Origin: Hyphomicrobiaceae bacterium
GTDB lineage: Bacteria; Pseudomonadota; Alphaproteobacteria; Rhizobiales; Hyphomicrobiaceae
Assembly (NCBI GenBank): GCA_020442225.1
Contig: JAGRKR010000114.1
Location: forward strand, 1 to 5,816
Length of the DNA stretch: 5,816 nt
Direction of reading: 5' to 3'
Shown here piece after piece: positions 1 to 5,373 of the stretch. Within the stretch, counting starts at the first letter, position 1. Every line of letters begins with the position of its first letter. Under the pieces are notes generated by a model that worked only from the letters and a program-made list of their open reading frames with translations, was not told the origin of the DNA and did not search any database. The position numbers and the translations under genes are program-made.

Positions 1-1025
1 CCGCCGGCGAGATCGAAGCCGCAGTCGGCGCAGCGCTCGACCATGCCCTTGAACATCTTGCGGACCTTCTCCGGCCCGAGGTGCCCCATGGCGATGTAGA
101 CGCCGCCCTGCGGCGTCGTGCGGCCCGCCTTCATCTCCTGGTACATCGAGCGCGAGACGATATCGCGGGTGGCCCGCTCGCCCCGCTCGTCGTACTCGAA
201 CATGAAGCGGTCCTTGTTGCCGTTGAGCAGATAACCGCCGGCGCCGCGCAGACCCTCCTCGATGATGGTGCCGGTCATGCGCGTCTCGGGACCGGCCAGC
301 ACGCCCGTCGGATGGAACTGCACCATCTCCATGTCGCGGAGCGGCAGACCGGCGCGCAGCGCCATGGCGAGCCCGTCCATGGCCTTGTCCCCGGACGGTG
401 TGTGGTATTTGTACATCGTCGGACCGCCGCCCGTGGCGAGCAGGACGGCCTTGGCCTCGCAGAAGCGGAAGTGCCCGGTGCGCACGTCGATCATCAGCAC
501 GCCGGACAGCGACTTGCCGTCCTTCGCGGGGATCAGCGCCACGGCGCGATGCTCCTCGAGACGACGGATGGGCCGCGCCCAGACCTGCTCCATGAGACGG
601 TTGATGATCTCGATGCCCGTGAGATCGCCCTTGTGCACGGTGCGGTCGAAGGTCTGGCCGGCGAAGGCCTTGCCGTGCAGAGAGCCGTCGGGATTGCGGT
701 CGAAGAAGCAGCCGATCTCGTTCTCGAGCTCGCGCACGCGCTCGATGGCGACGGAGACGAGCGTCCAGGCCAGCTCCTGATGCGGCAGCCACTTGCCGCC
801 CTCGATGGTGTCCATGAAGTGACGCTCGACGGAGTCACCCGGCACCAGCGCGACGTTGTAGCCGCCCTGCACCATGCGCGTGCAGCCCGACTTGCCGAGC
901 AGTCCTTTGCTGGCGACGGTGATGTCGAGATTGGGATTCGCCTGATGCGCGTGCAGCGCCGCGAAAAGCCCAGCGCCGCCGGATCCCAGAATGAGGATGT
1001 CCGTCTTGATCCGCTCCTGGAGCAT
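1..1025 (-). CDS. sdhA: Succinate dehydrogenase/fumarate reductase-like flavoprotein subunit, C-terminus cut by window edge
   Basis: FAD-binding catalytic subunit of an SDH/FRD-like complex, expected to interconvert succinate and fumarate (or a related dicarboxylate) on the cytoplasmic face of the membrane. The first 341 codons are visible, of the roughly 580-600 usual for the family. Seen: N-terminal Rossmann loop GSGGAG (residues 14-19), second FAD motif LLATGGG (195-201), the family motif QFHPTG with H238, F108, and R287 in TRDIVSRS. The second active-site His and Arg would lie beyond the window. The ATG at 1025 is preceded by GGGAGG at a good distance and starts just before the Rossmann strand. 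It is the last visible gene of the operon, 29 bases after the membrane anchor. Oddities: the segment SGCTR (46-50) replaces the classical SHT flavinylation site, so FAD is probably non-covalent, and the substrate loop reads IEEGLRGAGG instead of TEGCRGEGG. Family assignment is secure; the substrate is inferred. An aspartate-oxidase-like role is less likely, given the B, C and D partners. Confidence 0.93.
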   Translation of the reverse strand, partial: MLQERIKTDILILGSGGAGLFAALHAHQANPNLDITVASKGLLGKSGCTRMVQGGYNVALVPGDSVERHFMDTIEGGKWLPHQELAWTLVSVAIERVRELENEIGCFFDRNPDGSLHGKAFAGQTFDRTVHKGDLTGIEIINRLMEQVWARPIRRLEEHRAVALIPAKDGKSLSGVLMIDVRTGHFRFCEAKAVLLATGGGPTMYKYHTPSGDKAMDGLAMALRAGLPLRDMEMVQFHPTGVLAGPETRMTGTIIEEGLRGAGGYLLNGNKDRFMFEYDERGERATRDIVSRSMYQEMKAGRTTPQGGVYIAMGHLGPEKVRKMFKGMVERCADCGFDLAG

Positions 1026-1032
1026 CACCTGT

Positions 1033-1038
1033 CCTCCC
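1033..1038 (-). promoter_or_regulatory. Ribosome binding site of the flavoprotein gene
   Basis: The minus strand reads GGGAGG seven bases upstream of the ATG at 1025. It is the best Shine-Dalgarno match noticed in the window and it fixes the flavoprotein start. The 29-base gap to the preceding gene holds little else, so translation here is probably initiated independently rather than by coupling. Confidence 0.75.
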
Positions 1039-1054
1039 AGATTTCGTATTGCTG

Positions 1055-1405
1055 TCAGAATGCACGTGCGAGAAACGCGACGCCGGCCACGACCGAGGCG
1101 CCGAGCGCCGCCATGGCCATGCGCTTCTGGCCCGGCCGCCATGCCAGGTTCTCGATCACGAGAATCCGGATGCCACCGAGCAGATGCACCGCGAGCAGGA
1201 TCACGAGCCCGGTCTCGGCGAGCTTCACGAGGGGACTGTCGGTCCACTTGAAGAAGCCATCGAGGCGCGCCTCGCCCTCGATCGCGAGCCCGAGCACGAG
1301 GAAGTGCAGCGGCAGGAACACCGCCAGAGCCACGCCCGAGAGGCGATGGATCATGGCCGCGAGCCAGAGTGTGTCGTGACGATAGGCGGAATTGCGAGGC
1401 TTCAT
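1055..1405 (-). CDS. sdhC: SdhC-like cytochrome b membrane anchor subunit
   Basis: Small integral membrane protein (116 aa) expected to anchor the flavoprotein/iron-sulfur dimer, bind heme b and help form the quinone site. Three hydrophobic segments are visible, at about residues 13-41, 58-83 and 96-114. The first contains H20-R-L-S-G, matching the SdhC signature HRxSG, and H34. The second contains H74 in HLLGGIR, the position of the SdhC axial heme ligand; the following RH of classical SdhC is RI here. The ATG at 1405 shares its A with the TGA of the upstream anchor gene (TGATG), which indicates translational coupling. A longer reading of the same frame, starting at 1507, would run back through the upstream gene and add a non-membrane leader, so it was not chosen. 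It is called SdhC rather than SdhD because of the HRxSG motif; the C/D naming is somewhat arbitrary in divergent complexes. Confidence 0.88.
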   Translation of the reverse strand: MKPRNSAYRHDTLWLAAMIHRLSGVALAVFLPLHFLVLGLAIEGEARLDGFFKWTDSPLVKLAETGLVILLAVHLLGGIRILVIENLAWRPGQKRMAMAALGASVVAGVAFLARAF

Positions 1406-1731
1406 CACATCACCACCGCAACGACGGCCCTGAGGCCCAATACCATCAGCACAGCGCCAAAAACCCACATGAAGATGTCGAGGCTGCGGCCCCGCATCGG
1501 ACTCCACTCCGCCAGCACCGAGCGCACGCCGATCGCCGCATGCACTGACGCCGCCAGCACGAACAGACCGTAGAAGAGGCCCCAGCCGAGACTACCCTGG
1601 GTCCGGGCGAGAACCTCCTTGGCCGAAAGACCGCCGCCGATGGCATAGAGAATCGTGACCAGATGGATCGCGATCAGCGGCACCATGAGCGCCGCCGTGG
1701 CGCGCTGGAGCACGTAGAGCCTGACATTCAT
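1405..1731 (-). CDS. sdhD: SdhD-like membrane anchor subunit
   Basis: Second small hydrophobic subunit (108 aa) of the SDH/FRD-like complex, predicted to pair with the following SdhC-like protein to hold heme and quinone. It has three membrane segments, at about residues 11-32, 48-73 and 84-105. Each of the first two carries a histidine: H23 in the first and H64 in the second, the latter in the context HAAIGVRSVL, typical of Sdh anchor helices. Q9-R10 sits just before helix 1. The ATG at 1731 lies two bases after the stop of the iron-sulfur gene. The open frame extends to 1857, but that extension overlaps the iron-sulfur gene and is not hydrophobic, so the short start is preferred. Its stop overlaps the next start by one base. 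Role follows from topology, motif and operon position; the exact C versus D label is uncertain. Confidence 0.85.
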   Translation of the reverse strand: MNVRLYVLQRATAALMVPLIAIHLVTILYAIGGGLSAKEVLARTQGSLGWGLFYGLFVLAASVHAAIGVRSVLAEWSPMRGRSLDIFMWVFGAVLMVLGLRAVVAVVM

Positions 1732-1733
1732 GC

Positions 1734-2450
1734 CTAGAGCTCCCCGCGGATGTAGGCCTGCATCGTCCGGCGCTTCAGCCCGGCGATCGAGGCCGTCGGA
1801 TTGAGCGCCTGCGGGCAGAGCTGCTCGCAGGACTGGTGCGAGTGGCAGTTGTGGCAACCGCCCTTGGCAGCAACCGCCTTGAGGCGTTCCTTGTTGCCGG
1901 CGTCACGCACGTCGTTGACGAGCGTCCACGCCCGGTTGAGCGCAGCAGGGCCAAAATAGTCGTCGTTCCAGCGCACGGAATCGCAGGCCGCAAAACAGAC
2001 GCCGCAGTTGATGCACTCGATCGCCTCGTTGGCAGCGCGGCGCTCCGTGCTCTCGGGGCTGATCTGCTCGATCGGGTCTGCGCGCGTCTTGGACGGCACG
2101 AAGTGACCCTTGGCCTCCTGCCACTTCTCGAAGAAGCGGCTCATGTCGGTGGTGAGGTCCTTGACGACGGGCAGATTGGCAAGCGGCGCGATCTCGAGCT
2201 TGCCGTCGCCGATGACCTTGGACACGTGCGTCCGGCAGGTCCAGCGCGGCTTGCCGTTGACCGTCATGGCGCAGGAGCCGCAAACACCCACGCGGCAAGC
2301 GAAACGGTAGGAGAGGGTCGGGTCGGCGTTCCGCTGAATCCACGTGACGATGTCGAGCACCGTCTGATTGTCGCGCTTCGGCACCGAGAACACCTCGTAG
2401 CGGCCTTCGCTGCCACCGCGCCAAATGGAAACCTCTAGCGTCTTCTGCAT
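1734..2450 (-). CDS. sdhB: Succinate dehydrogenase/fumarate reductase-like iron-sulfur subunit
   Basis: Electron-transfer subunit (238 aa, normal family length) that would carry electrons between flavin and quinone through three Fe-S clusters. The N-terminal plant-type ferredoxin domain has C52, C57, C60 and C72 (CRVGVCGSC then TCRT). The C-terminal domain has C146, C149, C152 and C156 (CINCGVCFAAC), then C202, C208 and C212 before the usual P-Q-A-L-N-P-T segment. FGPAALNRAW (166-175) is typical of SdhB. Oddities: the Pro that normally follows the third-cluster Cys is D157, an additional C199 is present (KGGCHNCHSHQSC), and H205 occupies the position where a fourth ligand of the 3Fe-4S cluster would sit. 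The ATG lies seven bases after the Mo-enzyme stop, with only a weak purine-rich ribosome site, so coupling to the upstream gene is likely. Family identity is very secure; being a second, specialised SdhB rather than the TCA-cycle one is inference from context. Confidence 0.95.
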   Translation of the reverse strand: MQKTLEVSIWRGGSEGRYEVFSVPKRDNQTVLDIVTWIQRNADPTLSYRFACRVGVCGSCAMTVNGKPRWTCRTHVSKVIGDGKLEIAPLANLPVVKDLTTDMSRFFEKWQEAKGHFVPSKTRADPIEQISPESTERRAANEAIECINCGVCFAACDSVRWNDDYFGPAALNRAWTLVNDVRDAGNKERLKAVAAKGGCHNCHSHQSCEQLCPQALNPTASIAGLKRRTMQAYIRGEL

Positions 2451-2457
2451 CTTGCGC

Positions 2458-3552
2458 TCATCTCACCATGACTTGCACGCGCTGTACCGCGTTGTTGCCG
2501 AAGCCGCCGACATCCCAGACCGGGTCCAGCGGCTGTACGTTTCCGTCGATATCCGTGGCGCGGCAGGCGAGCTCGTGGAGGCCAGCCTCCGCACGCCAGT
2601 GGAACTTCCAACCCCGCCAGGCGAACCGCCCCATGGGCGCGTCGAGGTTCGCCTCGCGCCATACTCCATCGACCGCGACTTCCACCCGCGCGATCGCCGC
2701 ACCGGCGCCGGACCACGCCCGGCCGACGATCTCGACGTCACCACGCTCGACGACGCGCCGGCGCGTATAGACGTCGGGAAGACCGGGCGGCACCATCAGC
2801 GACTTGACCCTGAGCGTCGTGACCGGCGTGCCCGGCTCGCCCGCGACAGTGCGGAAATGATAGTGGGGCGTCTGCTGCGGTCCGTCGAACGGGCGATCCC
2901 AGACCTCGATCCGCTCCAGCCATTTCACGCTCGCCATGCCGAACCAGCCCGGCACGACCAGACGCAGCGGGAACCCGTGCTGCGGCAGCAGCGGCATGCC
3001 GTTCATCTCGTAGACGAGCAGAACCTCGTCGCGCAAGGCGTGGGCGGGTGCGAGGCTGCGGCCGTAGGTGTGCTCGCCGTGCCGGTCGAAACCGCGGTCG
3101 GCGCCGTAGAACACGATCTCGGCGGCGCGCTCGTCGAGCCCGGCCGCAGTCAGCACGTTGGCAAGTGGCGTGCCCGTCCACTCCGCGGTGCCGACGGCCT
3201 CGTAGCTCCACGGCATGCTCTGATAGCGCGGCTCGACCTGACCGCGCCCGTTGCCGGCGCATTCGAGCGTGACACGCTCGGTCCGCCGAGGCAGGGCGCG
3301 CAGGTCATCCAGCGACAGCGACAGAGGCCTGGCCACCAGGCCGCCGACCGACAGCCGGAACGTGTCGGCCTCCAGATGTGGAATATCGAAATGGATGAGC
3401 AGATAATGCAGGCCGACCGGCGTCAGGTCGTAACGCAAGGTCTCGAGCGCGATGCCGGAATTGCGGTTCGCGAGCGCGACCTCCTCGCGCGAGAAGTCGC
3501 CCCGTGTATGCCTGGTCGGAAGTGCTTCCAGGAATGGGTTTTCAGAGGCCAT
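2458..3552 (-). CDS. Sulfite-oxidase-family molybdopterin oxidoreductase, cytosolic, no heme domain
   Basis: Mo-cofactor enzyme of the sulfite oxidase fold (364 aa). The N-terminal two thirds form the Mo-pterin domain. C98 in TLECAGNGR matches the Mo-ligating cysteine of sulfite oxidases, EWTGTPL (124-130) and YEMNGMPL (181-188) are family motifs, and HGFPLRLVVPG (192-202) with VKWL (209-212) matches the cofactor/substrate-binding region. Residues about 245-364 look like the Mo-co dimerisation domain, ending in GGFGNNAVQRVQV. There is no cytochrome b5 domain and no Sec or Tat leader at the N-terminus, unlike the periplasmic bacterial sulfite dehydrogenases, so it should be cytoplasmic. The electron acceptor is therefore not in the polypeptide. 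It is the first gene of the operon, seven bases before the iron-sulfur subunit, with weak purines (GGCGAG) before its ATG. Sulfite is the family's classic substrate, but true activity is unknown; a reductase acting on another oxidised compound is possible. Confidence 0.9.
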   Translation of the reverse strand: MASENPFLEALPTRHTRGDFSREEVALANRNSGIALETLRYDLTPVGLHYLLIHFDIPHLEADTFRLSVGGLVARPLSLSLDDLRALPRRTERVTLECAGNGRGQVEPRYQSMPWSYEAVGTAEWTGTPLANVLTAAGLDERAAEIVFYGADRGFDRHGEHTYGRSLAPAHALRDEVLLVYEMNGMPLLPQHGFPLRLVVPGWFGMASVKWLERIEVWDRPFDGPQQTPHYHFRTVAGEPGTPVTTLRVKSLMVPPGLPDVYTRRRVVERGDVEIVGRAWSGAGAAIARVEVAVDGVWREANLDAPMGRFAWRGWKFHWRAEAGLHELACRATDIDGNVQPLDPVWDVGGFGNNAVQRVQVMVR

Positions 3553-3650
3553 TTCTCGCCGTCCGCCGCATGCTGCGCCGATGGGCGCCCGCAGCCTTCA
3601 TGAGACCCCTACGTTAGCAAAGACATATCATCAAAGAAAGCGCATAAGCC

Positions 3651-3676
3651 TGAAGCGTTTTTTCAAAATTTATGAA
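3651..3676. promoter_or_regulatory. Putative LysR-type operator: three half-sites with 11-bp period
   Basis: The plus strand has TGAA at 3651, TTCA at 3662 and TGAA at 3673, each pair separated by exactly seven bases. This gives two overlapping inverted repeats, 3651-3665 and 3662-3676. The second contains the T-N11-A core typical of LysR-type sites. TGAAG recurs at 3651 and 3673, two helical turns apart. The site sits in the AT-rich gap between the regulator's stop and the Mo-enzyme gene, 98 bases before that gene's ATG, a usual place for an upstream recognition site plus an overlapping activation site. I could not settle on a -35/-10 pair between it and the ATG. The arrangement is seen directly; binding by the adjacent regulator is inferred. 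Confidence 0.5.
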
Positions 3677-3684
3677 GATAGCAC

Positions 3685-4584
3685 TCAGGCGCTGTCCTCG
3701 CCCGAGGGCGCAGACCGCGCAGCGATCGTCTCGAGCTCGCGCTGGAGCGCCTCCGCCAGCGCTGCCTTGCGGTCGTCCTGTCGCCGCAACAGGCCGACGA
3801 CGCGGAACACGGCCGGCTTGGGCAGGGCAACCCGGCGCACAGGCAGAGGCAGCGGCGATCCCACGATGCGCTGCGGCACGATGGAAACGCCGAGACCGTG
3901 ATAGACCATGGTCGTCACCGCCTCGAGTGTATCGAGCGTCATGGTCTCATTCACACGGATGCGCCGCTTGCGCAGCAGATCGTCGATGAGTCGGCCGACC
4001 CAGGCCTGGCGCGTATAGCGGATGAAGGGATACGCCGCGAGCAGGTCGGTGGCGGTTCCCTCGGGTGCCTCCGTCGGAGCAATCAGCACCAGCGGCTCAC
4101 GCGCGATCGGCGTCCATCGCAGGTCCGCCGGAACGTCGCTGACGTCGCTGGCGACGGCGGCATCGAGGCCCCCCTTGCGCACGCGCTCCACCAGGGCCGC
4201 CGAAAGCCCCATGGACAGCTCTACGTGTACCCTCGGCCGCTTGGCCCGCAAAGCCACGAGCGCCCTCGGCATGATGCCCGTCATCACGCTGGGCACGGCG
4301 CCGAGCCGCAGGTGCCCCTCGATATCGCTGCCGTCGGGCTCGGGCCTGAGCAGGCCATCGTAGGCCCGGATGACCTCCTCGGCCCGAGGCACCAGCGCCT
4401 TGGCGACCGCCGTCAGGGCCGGGGGCCGCGTCGAGCGGTCGAACAACGGCAAGCCGATCTCGTCCTCCAACGCCTTCATCTGCATGCTCACGGCAGACTG
4501 GGTCAGGCGCAAGGCTCCGGCCGCGGCCGCGAAAGAGCCGCGTTCGGCGATTGTCACGAGCGTACGCAGATAGCGGATGGACAT
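3685..4584 (-). CDS. LysR-family transcriptional regulator
   Basis: Predicted DNA-binding regulator (299 aa, normal for the family). The N-terminal winged helix-turn-helix is clear: MSIRYLRTLVTIAERGSF opens it, A-L-R-L-T-Q-S-A-V-S-M-Q (24-35) is the recognition region, and L-E-D-E-I-G-L-P-L-F-D-R (39-50) follows. Residues about 92-290 form the two-lobed substrate-binding-like effector domain. The ATG at 4584 gives the standard LysR N-terminus; a GTG at 4605 would add seven residues (MLRQYPR), and neither start has a strong ribosome site. It lies 51 bases after the phosphatidyltransferase stop and 132 bases before the Mo-enzyme ATG, all in the same direction. LysR genes are more often divergent from their targets, so the tandem layout is slightly unusual. 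The operator-like repeats just after its stop make the downstream Mo-enzyme/SDH-like operon its likeliest target. The effector cannot be named. Confidence 0.93.
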   Translation of the reverse strand: MSIRYLRTLVTIAERGSFAAAAGALRLTQSAVSMQMKALEDEIGLPLFDRSTRPPALTAVAKALVPRAEEVIRAYDGLLRPEPDGSDIEGHLRLGAVPSVMTGIMPRALVALRAKRPRVHVELSMGLSAALVERVRKGGLDAAVASDVSDVPADLRWTPIAREPLVLIAPTEAPEGTATDLLAAYPFIRYTRQAWVGRLIDDLLRKRRIRVNETMTLDTLEAVTTMVYHGLGVSIVPQRIVGSPLPLPVRRVALPKPAVFRVVGLLRRQDDRKAALAEALQRELETIAARSAPSGEDSA

Positions 4585-4635
4585 GCGCGGATATTGCCGG
4601 AGCACCGCGCGGACGTCGAGCCCGTCGGGGGCTGG

Positions 4636-5196
4636 TCAGGTCGCGCGCACGATCCGTTGCGCTGCCATGATGTAGTCGATGAGCGAGACGACCGACGCCA
4701 GCGTCGCCAGCCCCATGAACGCCAGGACGCGGCCATCGGACTCGAGCGCAACAGGCGACGCCTGGAAGATCGCCAGTCCAACCACCGCCATCTGGCAAAG
4801 CCCATGCACGGCGGATTTCACCTTGCCGCTCTGGCGGATGGAGAGGGTGCGCCCCGTCTGACGCACGAAGGTCCGCAGGTATGGCACGATCAGCTCGCGC
4901 GCATAGATGAGGAACAGCATCCAGGCCGGCAGCCAGTGCAGCGCCAGGAACGCCAGGAAAACCGAGAGGTGATAGATGCTGTCGCAGACGGCGTCGACGA
5001 CGCTGCCGAGCTCGCTTTCGACACCGAGGCGACGCGCGAGGAAGCCGTCGAGAAAGTCCGATGCGCCGGCCAGCGCCATGACCGCGAATGCCGCAACGAG
5101 CAGCGACTCGGAGCCAGCCATGATCATGCTCAGCACGATCGGACCCGAAAGTGCTCTGAGCAGGCTGATCACGTTCGGCAGTGTGGCGATTGGCAT
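4636..5196 (-). CDS. CDP-alcohol phosphatidyltransferase (PgsA-like), complete paralogue
   Basis: Integral membrane enzyme (186 aa) that transfers a phosphatidyl group from a CDP-linked lipid to an alcohol acceptor, with release of CMP, at the cytoplasmic membrane. The whole catalytic signature is present with exact spacing: D47-x2-D50-G51-x2-A54-R55-x8-G64-x3-D68-x3-D72. Further PgsA-like marks are the opening LPNVISLLRALSGP (6-19), AREL (99-102) and S-G-K-V-K-S (123-128), the counterpart of GKxKT in phosphatidylglycerophosphate synthase. Several hydrophobic helices follow the family pattern. After D72 the residues are SIYH, whereas classical PgsA has Lys there, so glycerol-3-phosphate as acceptor is likely but not proven. 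The ATG at 5196 is the only good start: the frame is closed by a TGA at 5221-5223, and no strong ribosome site is seen. It is the second of two tandem paralogues, with the LysR gene 51 bases downstream. Confidence 0.9.
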   Translation of the reverse strand: MPIATLPNVISLLRALSGPIVLSMIMAGSESLLVAAFAVMALAGASDFLDGFLARRLGVESELGSVVDAVCDSIYHLSVFLAFLALHWLPAWMLFLIYARELIVPYLRTFVRQTGRTLSIRQSGKVKSAVHGLCQMAVVGLAIFQASPVALESDGRVLAFMGLATLASVVSLIDYIMAAQRIVRAT

Positions 5197-5223
5197 GGCT
5201 GAAGGTCGGCAGTGGGCGGCTCA

Positions 5224-5373
5224 CACGCGCTTGAGCTGCCGCAGAGAGTTTACGAGCACCCGCTCGTTTCGGGTATGCCGCCCTTGATTGCCGAATTCCA
5301 GGCGCAATGCAAGCTGACGAAAGTCGGCGGCGTCGCTTTCCTGCGCGTGCGCGACCAGCGCTTCGCAGCCGGC
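5224..5373 (-). other. Open, coding-like 49-codon stretch directly after the stop of the second phosphatidyltransferase
   Basis: Immediately after the TGA at 5374-5376 the same frame stays open for 49 codons to a TGA at 5221-5223, ending 27 bases before the next gene's ATG. The translation is hydrophilic and plausible as a helical tail (for example QESDAADFRQLALRLEFG in the first half, LVNSLRQLKRV at the end), with mostly G/C third positions. There is no ATG; TTG or GTG would be the only internal starts and no ribosome site was seen. It may be a former C-terminal extension of the phosphatidyltransferase, a small unannotated gene, or a chance opening, which is common in GC-rich DNA. A second minus-strand frame is also open here, which weakens the case. 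Otherwise the spacer 5197-5373 holds no feature I can support. Confidence 0.2.

Noticed and set aside
81..1379. A 432-codon plus-strand open frame
   Set aside because: It lies opposite the flavoprotein and SdhC-like genes, which carry clear family motifs. Its translation is Arg/Ala/His-rich with no recognisable domain, typical of an antisense shadow in GC-rich DNA.
1815..1856. A separate ferredoxin or multiheme cytochrome motif in the Cys/His-rich stretch
   Set aside because: CHNCH lacks the CxxCH cytochrome c context (cytosolic, no signal peptide), and the Cys spacing fits the SdhB C-terminal cluster domain.
2425..3603. A 392-codon plus-strand open frame
   Set aside because: It is antisense to the Mo enzyme, which has C98 and the complete sulfite oxidase motifs. 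The plus-strand translation is low-complexity and unlike any family I recognise.
3553..3650. Possible sigma-70 promoter for the Mo-enzyme operon
   Set aside because: TTGAAA or TTGATG could serve as -35 on the minus strand, but no good -10 hexamer falls at 16-18 bases. A promoter is expected here, but I cannot place it.
3610..3684. Rho-independent terminator after the LysR gene
   Set aside because: The A/T runs there are not preceded by a GC-rich hairpin; the inverted repeats have only 4-bp AT-rich arms, better read as protein binding sites.
3898..5202. A 434-codon plus-strand open frame
   Set aside because: It runs opposite the LysR gene and the complete phosphatidyltransferase. It is rich in His, Arg and Gln, as expected for the complement of GC-rich codons, and spans two unrelated real genes.
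4097..5224. A 375-codon minus-strand frame overlapping LysR and the phosphatidyltransferase
   Set aside because: It is an out-of-frame shadow of both genes, Arg/Ala-rich, with no domain, whereas the frames chosen have intact motifs from start to stop.
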